DNA from: Chloroflexota bacterium
GTDB lineage: Bacteria > Chloroflexota > Anaerolineae > B4-G1 > DUEL01
Assembly: GCA_014874475.1 (NCBI GenBank)
Contig: JADBJJ010000029.1
Span: forward strand, 1 to 64,000
Direction: 5' to 3'
DNA length: 64,000 nucleotides
Position 1 is the stretch's first letter. Every line of letters starts with the position of its first letter. A program made the position numbers and the translations under genes. Under the pieces are notes generated by a model that was given only the letters and a program-made list of their open reading frames with translations, had not been told where the DNA came from and ran no database searches. Positions 55,310 through 63,420 of the stretch are shown in pieces.

Positions 55310-57319
55310 TTAAAATGAAGCGGTGGTGTGGCGCTGGTTGCGGGGTTTTTGCCGAAAGTCGGCCGGATGGATACCAAAGGACCTCATTTTGCGCCACAGG
55401 GTGGTGCGCCCCACTCCTAAGGCACTGGCCATCTGGGTAATGTTCCACCGGAGAGTCTGCCCAGCCAGAATGATAGCCTGCCGTTCCGCTTCTTCAAAAG
55501 TGAGGAGTTTCCCCCTCTCGTCTCCCGATACGGCCCGACGTAGTTCTTCCGGAAGATGTCGGACGCTCAGTTCTGTCCCATCCACCAAATGAACTGCCCA
55601 TTCCAGCACATTTTCCAGTTCCCGCAGATTCCCCGGCCAGGAATATGCTCTCAGGACAGCGATTGCGTCCGGGGAAATGATCACTTCTTTTCCCAACCGT
55701 GCAGCACATTTGTCCACAATATGGGTGGCCAGAAAGACAACGTCATCCCCTCGTTCCCGCAGAGGAGGAATGGTCAGAGTCAACGACCGTAACCGATAAA
55801 ACAGATCTGCCCGAAAGCGCTTTTGCCGCATCTCTTCTTCCAGGTTCACGCCGGAGGCGGCGATGATTCGCACATCAATGGGGATGGTGGAGACGCCTCC
55901 GATTCGGACAACCTTTTTGGTATCTATGATCTCCAGCAGGGCAGCCTGAAGGTTCAGCGGTAGACTCTCAATGTTTTGTAAAAAGATCGTGCCCCCAGAG
56001 GCAATCTCAAACTTGCTGGGACGGCTTCCCCGAGAGGGCCCCATTCCATTCTCATAACCCAGCAACTCGTAGGCGATCATCTCCCGGGGAGCAGCAGCAC
56101 AATTCACAGAGACAAAAGGACCATCGGCATAATGACTGGCGTTATGGATGGCCTGAGCGAAGAGGTCCTTGCCGGTGCCGGGTTCGCCCAACAACAGCAC
56201 TGGGGCATTACAACGAGCAATAGCACGGGCGTAATGGATGACTCGCCGCATGCGCGTACTCCACCCCAAAATTTCATCAAAGGTGACAATGGCCTGCATT
56301 CCCATTATGTGGCGGGCCAGTTGTCGCGCCTCTTTCACAGGCCTCAATGTAATCACAAAACCACTGGGGCGAGTCCCTTCCCTCATAACATCCAGGGAAA
56401 CCATCGCCAGGCGAGGAGAGTTGCTGCCGCCAAAAGCAACCTCTCTTTCCGACAGCGGAGTTTTGCCGAAAAGACAGGTCTGAATTTCCGGAGGAAGGCT
56501 GACCAGAGAGCCCAAAGGGCGCCCTGGCGCACTTTTGGGCGAAATGCCCAGGATATCCCCGGCGCTGGCGTTCAGGTGGGTGACCACCCCCTGAGCATCC
56601 AGGAATATGATTCCCTTCTGCATCGCTTGCAGGGATGCTTTCAGTTCCGCCAGATGCCGATGGGCTTGAGCGAGGCTGGCATCGGCCTGCAACTGGTTTT
56701 CAATCGCCCGTGCGGTCGCCATCACAAGGCCCAAGGTATGCGGATGGCTGCACTCCACCGGCGTGATGATCCCGATGACTCCGATCACCCGGCCGCAGGG
56801 GTCATGAACAGGAGCAGCACTCCCTGAGAATCGGTGTAGACTCTTGAAGAAATGTTCGGGTCCCACTACCTGAACCGGGACACCTTCATTCAGTGCGAGG
56901 GCTGCCGCATTGGTACCCAGACATTCCTCCGTCATCGCGATACCTTCCGTAAATCCGCAACCATATAAGGTATCTCGCAGCCAGCGATCACCCAGAGATT
57001 CTATGACAAAGTGATGCTGATTGGTCAAATACACAACGATTCCCGATTCGCCTGCGAACTGGTAAATATCTTCCATCAGCGGCCGGGCAATGGCGATCAA
57101 ATCAAAATGTTCCCGGCGTTGCTGCTCCAGTCCTTCCGGTGTACAACGAACCAGCCGAGGAATAGCCTGGGGATCTAATCCGGCATCCCGGCAACGAATC
57201 CAGGAACGTGCAATCGCCGGGTCCAGCGAGGAGAGAGATAATGTTCCCTCTTGAACAAAATTCTCCCAAAGCAAAGTTAATCTGTGGATGTCATAAGGGT
57301 ATGCTGTCGGTAGCATCAT
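55310..57319 (-). CDS. dhaR: DhaR-like glycerol/dihydroxyacetone operon regulator (AAA+ enhancer-binding-protein family)
   Basis: 669 aa. The N-terminal GAF-like sensory region (about 60-190, GESGIVVYLTNQHHFVIESLGD) is followed by a PAS domain (about 225-300, GIIFLDAQGVVTHLNASAGDILG). The AAA+ domain has Walker A GEPGTGKD near residue 377. A Fis-type HTH lies near 623-643 (ITQMASALGVGRTTLWRKM). The sigma54-contacting GAFTGA loop is replaced by GMGPSRG (near 425), so sigma54 activation is unlikely. E. coli DhaR likewise acts on a sigma70 promoter. GGGGAGGTGG precedes the ATG. It lies directly upstream of, and in the same direction as, the operon it probably controls. Confidence 0.88.
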   Translation of the reverse strand: MMLPTAYPYDIHRLTLLWENFVQEGTLSLSSLDPAIARSWIRCRDAGLDPQAIPRLVRCTPEGLEQQRREHFDLIAIARPLMEDIYQFAGESGIVVYLTNQHHFVIESLGDRWLRDTLYGCGFTEGIAMTEECLGTNAAALALNEGVPVQVVGPEHFFKSLHRFSGSAAPVHDPCGRVIGVIGIITPVECSHPHTLGLVMATARAIENQLQADASLAQAHRHLAELKASLQAMQKGIIFLDAQGVVTHLNASAGDILGISPKSAPGRPLGSLVSLPPEIQTCLFGKTPLSEREVAFGGSNSPRLAMVSLDVMREGTRPSGFVITLRPVKEARQLARHIMGMQAIVTFDEILGWSTRMRRVIHYARAIARCNAPVLLLGEPGTGKDLFAQAIHNASHYADGPFVSVNCAAAPREMIAYELLGYENGMGPSRGSRPSKFEIASGGTIFLQNIESLPLNLQAALLEIIDTKKVVRIGGVSTIPIDVRIIAASGVNLEEEMRQKRFRADLFYRLRSLTLTIPPLRERGDDVVFLATHIVDKCAARLGKEVIISPDAIAVLRAYSWPGNLRELENVLEWAVHLVDGTELSVRHLPEELRRAVSGDERGKLLTFEEAERQAIILAGQTLRWNITQMASALGVGRTTLWRKMRSFGIHPADFRQKPRNQRHTTASF

Positions 57320-57632
57320 TCCACCTCCCCGCTGCTTGGATGAGCCATTCTATACAACACCGTCGGAGGAATAAAGATGCTCCCCAGAATTTGGGTAGTC
57401 TCCCATAGAATGTTGCTGAACGTTCACCACGAGATAAACACTGGGGGCGACTTGATTTTCGGGACGCGGTGGGAAAGTCTCTGCGGCAGTCCTCATTTCA
57501 TCTCATCTCCTCCCTCTTTCTCCCCTCTTCTCTCCCGCTGGGCAGGGGAGAAGAGGGACAAGGAGAGATGAGGGGAGTAGAATTACCCCGCAACCAGCAA
57601 AGGTGTGGCGCGAGCAATCATCCCGCATATGG
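57320..57632. other. Intergenic region dhaR / DUF2085 gene
   Basis: No gene seen. A GC-rich hairpin (CCCTCTTCTCTCCC...GGGGAGAAGAGGG, about 57521-57557) lies downstream of the DUF2085 stop and may terminate that transcript, though no U-tract follows. TAGAAT near 57349 on the minus strand could be the dhaR -10. Confidence 0.4.
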
Positions 57633-58445
57633 TCAGGTCAATCCTGCGTTGCTGGCCCCGAAAGTTTCTGATTGCGGGGCAACATTCTCTATTGCTGCAT
57701 CCGATGCTTCCCGGATCGCCCGATGAATATAAGGATATACCATCCATACTGTCGCCAGACCGAAAAGGGCGCCGGTGAGGACCCGCCGCAGCGGGGTGCT
57801 CTCCACAGCGACAAACCCGGCCGTCGGGAAAAGAGAAACCAGTATCTGGCTGATGAACTGAATCCCTCCGTCCAGAACCACAGGGGTCAGGCCAAAGAGC
57901 AGGTAGGCCCAGAGGGGTAGAGGTCGCCACCGGCGGCGGGTCAGGGCGAAGGCCAACCCGGCCAGAAAGATGGTTCCGTAAATCGCCGTATCCCGCTGAC
58001 AGAGGGCCACTTTGTAGCCCAGAACCGAATCGCCGATGTAGCCGTGGGGCACCAGGAGTTCCGGCGCTACCCCCCGGCGGAGCAGTCCTTCCATAGAATA
58101 AAAGGGTTCTTCGCCGAAGAGATACCAGGAGCGGTGAGGGAGTTGATGACAGAGGGGCTGGTAGGCCAGATAGATGAGGCGGGCGGGTCCCTCCGCGTCT
58201 GCTTTTATCAAGACGGGGGCTAAAAAAGAGATGCCAACGTAGAGGAACCACCAGAGGTTCAGGATGGCCAGCCAGTGGCGGACAAACCACCGACCCACCC
58301 GCTCAGTCCAGCGGGTGGGTCGCTGTTCCCAGGGGGAGCGGTAGAGCGCCTCTTTGGCCCGACGGGCAGCCCGTCGTCGCTCCACCTCGGCCAGGATTTC
58401 TTCTACGGTTGGCTCGGGCGCATCATTCCTTGCTTCCGCAGGCAT
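57633..58445 (-). CDS. DUF2085 family membrane protein
   Basis: 270 aa. About 65 N-terminal cytoplasmic residues (Glu/Arg-rich, EPTVEEILAEVERRRAARR) precede five to six membrane segments. The family motif YQPLCHQLPHRSWYLFG and CQRDTAIYGTIFLAG are present. Function unknown in the family. Start MPAEARND is preferred, but no strong ribosome-binding site is seen. Downstream of the CDF exporter gene on the same strand. Confidence 0.75.
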   Translation of the reverse strand: MPAEARNDAPEPTVEEILAEVERRRAARRAKEALYRSPWEQRPTRWTERVGRWFVRHWLAILNLWWFLYVGISFLAPVLIKADAEGPARLIYLAYQPLCHQLPHRSWYLFGEEPFYSMEGLLRRGVAPELLVPHGYIGDSVLGYKVALCQRDTAIYGTIFLAGLAFALTRRRWRPLPLWAYLLFGLTPVVLDGGIQFISQILVSLFPTAGFVAVESTPLRRVLTGALFGLATVWMVYPYIHRAIREASDAAIENVAPQSETFGASNAGLT

Positions 58446-58509
58446 ATGGCATCGGTTCTGTAAGGTCAACCACAAGGGTACTCCCCAGGGAAAGGGACAA
58501 ACTCTGCCC

Positions 58510-59928
58510 CTACGGCCTTTCCTCCGGTTCGGTGTGGACCAGGAAATGGGTCACCTGGGGAAAGGCCTGACGGAGGCGCCCCTCCAGTTGGGCTGAGCGG
58601 CGGTGGGCCTCCTCTATAGAGAGTTCCCCGGGGCAGACGCAATGCAGAGAAACGTAGAGGGCGTCGTGCACTTGCCGCAGCCGGATGTTATGGCATTCCA
58701 TTATCCCGTCATCATTCTCAGCAATCTGACGAATTTGTTCCACCATTCCGGTGTACATATTGGTCACGTCCTCTCCCAGGTCGTCGGAGGGCGCGGGGGC
58801 CACTTCAACGTGGGTCTCTATTGCAGCCAGTCCCTCTATATGTGCGCGCAACCGATCCTCAAATGAGGTCGCCATTTGATGGGCCTCTTCCAGCGAGAGG
58901 TGCCCGGAGACCTCCAGGTCTAGGTCTATGTGATACCCCTCTGCCATACGGTGAACGTGAACGTCGTGGATGGAGAGGCCGGCCTCGGCGGCGATGGCTC
59001 GGACCTGCCCGATAATGGGGTCAGGTGATGCCGCCGGTTCCACGTGGACAGTCACATCACAGTCGGAACAGATTTGGGAGATAGCCTCTTCCACGCGGGT
59101 CGCCACCTCATGGGCCATCCCGGCAGGCATCTCCGGCGCGACCCGTACCGTTGCCTCCACGAAAGTGATGGGTCCCGCCATACGCAGGCGAATGGGGCCA
59201 CACTCCCGGACGTGCTCCACCTCGCTGATGGCCGAGCGAACCCGTTCCTCCAGTCCCTCTGGTGCCCGGTCCAGCAGCGCGTCCACGGTGCGACGACCCA
59301 GTTTCAGACTGACCCAGATGACGATGCCCGCCACCACCAGTGCGGCGACCGCGTCGGCCCGCAGGAGCCAGGCCCGGTGAGCCGGAAATATGTCGGCCAG
59401 GCGCACCAGCACCAGTCCGATGATGACCACGGAACTGCTCCAGACATCGGTGGAAAAGTGGAGAGCATCCGCTTCCAACGCCTGACTGTTGTACCGGCGG
59501 GCCGTCCGGTAGAGGGCGCGGGAGCGGGAGATATCCACGATTATCGCTGCTCCCATCACAACGAAGGCCCAGATGTTGGCCTCCACCTCCACCGTCTTGA
59601 AGAACAGGCGGCCAATCGCTTCGTAGATAATCCAGGCACAAGTCGCCAGGAGCAGGAGCGTCTCCACCAGCGCGGAGAGGTTTTCCACCTTCCCGTGGCC
59701 AAAGGTGTGCTCCCGGTCTGCTGGACGGCCGGAGGCACGCACAGCCAGGAAGGTGATGAGCGCGGCCACCAGGTCCAGCCCTGAGTGAGCGGCCTCAGAG
59801 AGGATGCCCAGACTGTTGGTGGTGAGGCCGATAGTCAGTTTGAGCGCGGTAAGGAATATGGCCGCCAGAACAGAACTGAGGGCCACAATCTGCTTTTCTC
59901 GTTGGGCGGTAGATGTTTCTGTTTTCAT
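58510..59928 (-). CDS. Cation diffusion facilitator (CDF) metal exporter with extended C-terminal region
   Basis: 472 aa. Six membrane segments occupy residues 12-210, with metal-site motifs SEAAHSGLDLVAA and EADALHFSTDVWSS (H/D residues). Three ferredoxin-like cytoplasmic repeats follow (about 215-290, 300-375, 385-465), whereas ordinary CDF proteins have one. It probably exports Zn2+, Fe2+ or Mn2+. Its promoter lies so close that the transcript would start about 5 bases before the ATG. Confidence 0.9.
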   Translation of the reverse strand: MKTETSTAQREKQIVALSSVLAAIFLTALKLTIGLTTNSLGILSEAAHSGLDLVAALITFLAVRASGRPADREHTFGHGKVENLSALVETLLLLATCAWIIYEAIGRLFFKTVEVEANIWAFVVMGAAIIVDISRSRALYRTARRYNSQALEADALHFSTDVWSSSVVIIGLVLVRLADIFPAHRAWLLRADAVAALVVAGIVIWVSLKLGRRTVDALLDRAPEGLEERVRSAISEVEHVRECGPIRLRMAGPITFVEATVRVAPEMPAGMAHEVATRVEEAISQICSDCDVTVHVEPAASPDPIIGQVRAIAAEAGLSIHDVHVHRMAEGYHIDLDLEVSGHLSLEEAHQMATSFEDRLRAHIEGLAAIETHVEVAPAPSDDLGEDVTNMYTGMVEQIRQIAENDDGIMECHNIRLRQVHDALYVSLHCVCPGELSIEEAHRRSAQLEGRLRQAFPQVTHFLVHTEPEERP

Positions 59929-59939
59929 TCTTGTCCGTT

Positions 59940-59967
59940 ATGCTACCTCAAAACGGGCAGACGTCAA
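59940..59967 (-). promoter_or_regulatory. Promoter of the CDF exporter gene
   Basis: TTGACG (59962-59967), 16-base spacer and TAGCAT (59940-59945) on the minus strand. The ATG at 59928 has no ribosome-binding site, consistent with a leaderless mRNA. Confidence 0.6.
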
Positions 59968-60030
59968 GTCGGTATCCTGCGAGAGGTACGTCAGCAGGGA
60001 ATGACATGACCGAAGCCAGGGCCGGAACCA

Positions 60031-60063
60031 AAAGGGGAACAGGCACTGAGCCTGCTCCCCTTT
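60031..60063 (-). terminator. Terminator of the PadR-DUF4388 gene
   Basis: AAAGGGGAACAGGC / GCCTGCTCCCCTTT, a 14-bp stem with one mismatch and a 5-base loop. On the minus strand it runs into TTTTGG. It lies 60 bases after the stop codon. Confidence 0.75.
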
Positions 60064-60122
60064 GAGCGAAGCCGGCGGAGAGAATGTACAGCGATGGCAA
60101 CTCTCACAAATCTTCCCCCGGT

Positions 60123-61607
60123 TTACAGGGCCGATCCGTTCAATCGGTACCGCTGGATGGTCTCCATCAGGGAAGGGTTAATCTGGCTGCTGACCTGTTG
60201 CAGCAACCGACGGAGCACGGCTTCTCCCAACCGCTCCCGGATGACCTCTTTCTGGACTCTCAAAAAGCGCCGGTACATTTCTGCCAGTTCCTCTATCTGC
60301 AGGGCGGGGTCTGTATGGTCCTCAATCCGGCTGGCATTGAAACGGATAGGTAAGTCGGCGGCGCGCCGGTTCATCTCCATCTCGCAGGTGAAATCATCGG
60401 GCGCAGGACGGTATGGTTTGGTGGCCCAGCAGAGGAGTTCGGCAAACTCCCGGAAGGCCCGCCGCAGGCGGATTTTCTCCACATCTCCCGGGCGGATCAG
60501 GCCGACGGTGTAGAGGCTGTAGAGAATTTTGCAGGTCTCAAACTCCGTCAGGTTGCAGGCGCGCGCCACCTCCGAGACATCCCGTACCCCGTCCAGTGCC
60601 TGCCAGACCCCTTGCTCTTCCATTGTCAGGGCCAGGTCCTCTGGCAAAATTACCTCTTCCTGACGCTCAAAGATGACCTCTGGAGAGAAGATGACTCGCT
60701 GGATCGTCGCCCAGTTATCCACCCAACGAGCGCCAGCCAGAATGAATGCTTCCAGGCTCATCCGGAGAGCAACGCAGCCCTCCCGTGCGCATGTCCGCTG
60801 ATCAAAGGTGAAGGCCCCCTTCTGCCAGCGGAAGAGGTCGTAGATGTCGTTGGGGACCTGCTCCGGGCTCCGAAACTCCCCGCCGGGGCCCCGGGATGCG
60901 GCGCAGACCGGGTGCCCCTCATAGAAAGAAATGGTGCGCACGGAAGCGCCGTTGGTGACCGTGAGGGTGCCGGTATGGCGGCCGGAGGCGATCAGTTTAA
61001 TCAGGTCGGGGAGGTGGAAATCCCGCAGGTCACCTGTGAGCAACATCATCCCCTTGTAGTCCTGGACCTCCTCTCCACGCAGGTGGCGGATGATCCCCTC
61101 CAGCCACTCCCGCTCCGTCCGGGTGCAGGTGACGACGCGGGTGAGGATGGCGCTGCGCAGGGGGTCTCCTGCCGCCCGTCGGAGGGCCTGAGAGACCTCC
61201 AACTCCCGTTGGCGCAGGAATTCCAGCCGCTGCTCCAGAAGGCCCAGTGCTTGCTCCTGCGACAGTTTGTTCAAAAGGTAGATCCCCAAGTCGTAGTCAG
61301 AGTAGCGGGGTTCCCGAGAGGCCAGAACCTCTTCCATCCCGGTGAAGAATGCCTGTCGCCCTCGGGCGGTCAGGTGATAGATACTGCGCTCCCGGCCCTC
61401 GCCGCGCGCCCGGGTTTCCAGCACCAGCCCTCGCCGATGGAGTTTGGCCAGGGAGTAGTAAATGGCGGCCGGACTAACAGCCAGCCAAAGGTCCACCTCG
61501 GCCGCGCGGATCTGCTGGAGAATCTCATACCCATGCATAGGCCGGTCCATCAGCAATCCCAGGACCAGCAAATCGTTCCGGGTGAGGTCCAACCGTTCTT
61601 CCCCCAT
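60123..61607 (-). CDS. PadR-type regulator fused to a DUF4388-like domain
   Basis: 494 aa. The N-terminal PadR winged helix (residues 5-100: RNDLLVLGLLMDRPMHGYEIL, PAAIYYSLAKLHRRGLV) is followed by a PadR C-terminal helical domain (to about 180). A DUF4388/PatA-N-like region comes next (about 190-300: LTGDLRDFHLPDLIKLIASGRHTGTLTV, ISFYEGHPVCA). A C-terminal helical part with a second wHTH-like stretch (CNLTEFETCKILYSLYTVGLI) ends the protein. Such a fusion could combine DNA binding with a signalling or partner domain. GGAGGCGAT precedes the ATG. Divergent from the Fe-S/NrfD/cytochrome operon with a shared control region. Confidence 0.8.
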   Translation of the reverse strand: MGEERLDLTRNDLLVLGLLMDRPMHGYEILQQIRAAEVDLWLAVSPAAIYYSLAKLHRRGLVLETRARGEGRERSIYHLTARGRQAFFTGMEEVLASREPRYSDYDLGIYLLNKLSQEQALGLLEQRLEFLRQRELEVSQALRRAAGDPLRSAILTRVVTCTRTEREWLEGIIRHLRGEEVQDYKGMMLLTGDLRDFHLPDLIKLIASGRHTGTLTVTNGASVRTISFYEGHPVCAASRGPGGEFRSPEQVPNDIYDLFRWQKGAFTFDQRTCAREGCVALRMSLEAFILAGARWVDNWATIQRVIFSPEVIFERQEEVILPEDLALTMEEQGVWQALDGVRDVSEVARACNLTEFETCKILYSLYTVGLIRPGDVEKIRLRRAFREFAELLCWATKPYRPAPDDFTCEMEMNRRAADLPIRFNASRIEDHTDPALQIEELAEMYRRFLRVQKEVIRERLGEAVLRRLLQQVSSQINPSLMETIQRYRLNGSAL

Positions 61608-61661
61608 ATCGCCTCCGGCTGGTAGGATGAGGAACGCTTTTCCTTATCATCATACCACAAT

Positions 61662-61680
61662 TCCTGGACAAACGCCAGGA
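61662..61680. promoter_or_regulatory. Candidate operator in the divergent control region
   Basis: Inverted repeat TCCTGG-N7-CCAGGA between the PadR-DUF4388 gene and the plus-strand promoter at 61695. It could serve the PadR-type regulator. Confidence 0.4.
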
Positions 61681-61694
61681 TATTCAACTCGTGC

Positions 61695-61723
61695 TTGACA
61701 AACGAAAAAGCACATGGTATAAA
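61695..61723 (+). promoter_or_regulatory. Promoter of the Fe-S/NrfD/cytochrome operon
   Basis: Perfect TTGACA (61695-61700), 17-base spacer and TATAAA (61718-61723). Predicted leader about 50 bases. Confidence 0.85.
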
Positions 61724-61779
61724 TAGACTTGCATTTACCAAACCAACTATTCAGCACTGAATATTCTGGAGGCCTCCCT

Positions 61780-62430
61780 ATGGAGATTTCTCGCCGTCGG
61801 TTCTTGGGCCTGGTCGCCGCTGGTGCGGCCGTTGCGGCGAGTGCCCCACTGCTGAAGGGTACCCTCCCGGCCACCGCCAGCGAGCGCCCGAAGGCCCGTT
61901 ATGCCCTCGTGATAGACACCACCAAATGCACCGGCTGTGGCGCTTGTATAGAGGCCTGTCGTCTACGGAATCATCTCCCCGAAGGGATCAGTTATATCTA
62001 CCGCATCGTCAAGGGGAACAACCGCGAGCCCTGGTTCCTGATGATTCAGTGCCAGCACTGCGCCAACCCGCCCTGCGCCACCGTCTGCCCTACCAATGCC
62101 ACTTACCGGCGAGAGGACGGGGTGGTGCTGATTGACGAACGGCTCTGCGTAGGCTGTAAATACTGCATGCAGGCCTGCCCTTACCAGGCGCGCGTGTACG
62201 ACGAGGAGCGCGGGGTGGCCGATAAGTGCTGGCTCTGCCTGCCCTGGGTCCTGGGCGGCGGCCTTCCGGCCTGCGTGGAAGCCTGCATCCCCGGTGCTCG
62301 CTTCTTCGGCCGCGCCGACGACCCCAATAGTGAGGTTTCCCAACTGATCGCCTCCGGTCGGGCCCAACCCCTCCATCCCGAGTTCGGCACTGATCCATCT
62401 ATCCTGTTCTACGTCATTGAAGCGGAGTGA
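61780..62430 (+). CDS. Tat-exported four-cluster ferredoxin-like electron-transfer subunit (PsrB/PhsB type)
   Basis: 216 aa. The twin-arginine signal MEISRRRFLGLVAAGAAVAA directs it outside the membrane. Cys motifs for [4Fe-4S] clusters are visible: CTGCGACIEAC, CQHCANPPCATVCP, CVGCKYCMQACP and CWLC...CVEAC. It transfers electrons between a catalytic or cytochrome partner and the NrfD quinone module encoded next. The start at 61780 follows CTGGAGG. It is the first gene of the operon. Confidence 0.9.
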   Translation: MEISRRRFLGLVAAGAAVAASAPLLKGTLPATASERPKARYALVIDTTKCTGCGACIEACRLRNHLPEGISYIYRIVKGNNREPWFLMIQCQHCANPPCATVCPTNATYRREDGVVLIDERLCVGCKYCMQACPYQARVYDEERGVADKCWLCLPWVLGGGLPACVEACIPGARFFGRADDPNSEVSQLIASGRAQPLHPEFGTDPSILFYVIEAE

Positions 62431-62438
62431 GGTGCGCG

Positions 62439-63410
62439 ATGCAAACGACCTGGGGCTGGCTTCCGGCGATTTATCTCTTCCTGGGCGGCCTGGGCGCGGG
62501 CGCGCTGATGGTCGCCGCTATCTTTGAGTTCTTCGGTGAGCGCTACCAGTCCGATTTTTGCCCCACCGCCCTGGTGGGCGCTACTGTCCCCGGCCCGCTG
62601 GTCATCCTGGGCACAATTCTGCTCATCTTTGACCTGGGAGCCGGATTGCGAGAGCCCTGGCGCATTTTTTACATGTTCACCCACTTCTCCTCGGTGATGA
62701 CCTGGGGTGTCTGGCTGCTGACCTTCTTTATCCCCGTCTCCCTGGTCTACGGATTCCTGGAAGTTCTGGATACCTTCCCGGCAGCACGGGATTGGCTGCG
62801 GGGCCGGCGGTGGCTGCACTGGACAAAGTTCCTCTGGAACCTGCCCCTCCGCCGGACCAAGCGGGTCTTCGCCGGAATCGGTTTAGGGCTGGCCATCGGC
62901 GTTGCCATCTACACCGGCATCCTGCTCAGTGCTGTGGGGCCAGCCATCCCCTTCTGGTCCACGCCCGCCTTCCCTGGGCTTCATATCCCGCTAATGCCCT
63001 TCCTCTTCCTTGCCTCGGCCTTCTCCACAGGGGAGTCATTGACGGTAGACCTGATGGCGACGCTGTTCGTGGACGGACGAATTCCCCGTGGACGACGGGT
63101 TCATCTGATCCACCTGGCGGTTATCACTGCCGAAGCGCTCCTGATCAGCCACTTGCTCATCCATGCTTTCGGGGAAGGAGGGGCTGCGGCGGAAGCGGCT
63201 CGCCAGATCGCTTTGGGTCAGCACAGCCTGGTATTCTGGGTGTTCGTCATCCTCCTGGCCATCATCTTCCCCTTCGTTGGCCATCTCTATGCGGCCGGCC
63301 TGGGGCGCCATCTTAAGCCCTCGGGAATCAGTTCGGGGATCAGCATCCTGTTCTCCGGGCTCTTCCTTCGGTATCTGATCCTGGTCGGCGGGATTCACGC
63401 GTTCTTATAG
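62439..63410 (+). CDS. NrfD/PsrC-type quinone-interacting membrane subunit
   Basis: 323 aa with eight to nine membrane segments, no haem motif. Start TWGWLPAIYLFLGGLGAGALM is typical of the family. The Arg/Glu-containing first helices would form the quinone site. GAGGTG precedes the ATG. The gene starts 9 bases after the Fe-S subunit stop. Confidence 0.88.
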   Translation: MQTTWGWLPAIYLFLGGLGAGALMVAAIFEFFGERYQSDFCPTALVGATVPGPLVILGTILLIFDLGAGLREPWRIFYMFTHFSSVMTWGVWLLTFFIPVSLVYGFLEVLDTFPAARDWLRGRRWLHWTKFLWNLPLRRTKRVFAGIGLGLAIGVAIYTGILLSAVGPAIPFWSTPAFPGLHIPLMPFLFLASAFSTGESLTVDLMATLFVDGRIPRGRRVHLIHLAVITAEALLISHLLIHAFGEGGAAAEAARQIALGQHSLVFWVFVILLAIIFPFVGHLYAAGLGRHLKPSGISSGISILFSGLFLRYLILVGGIHAFL

Positions 63411-63420
63411 GAGATATCCC

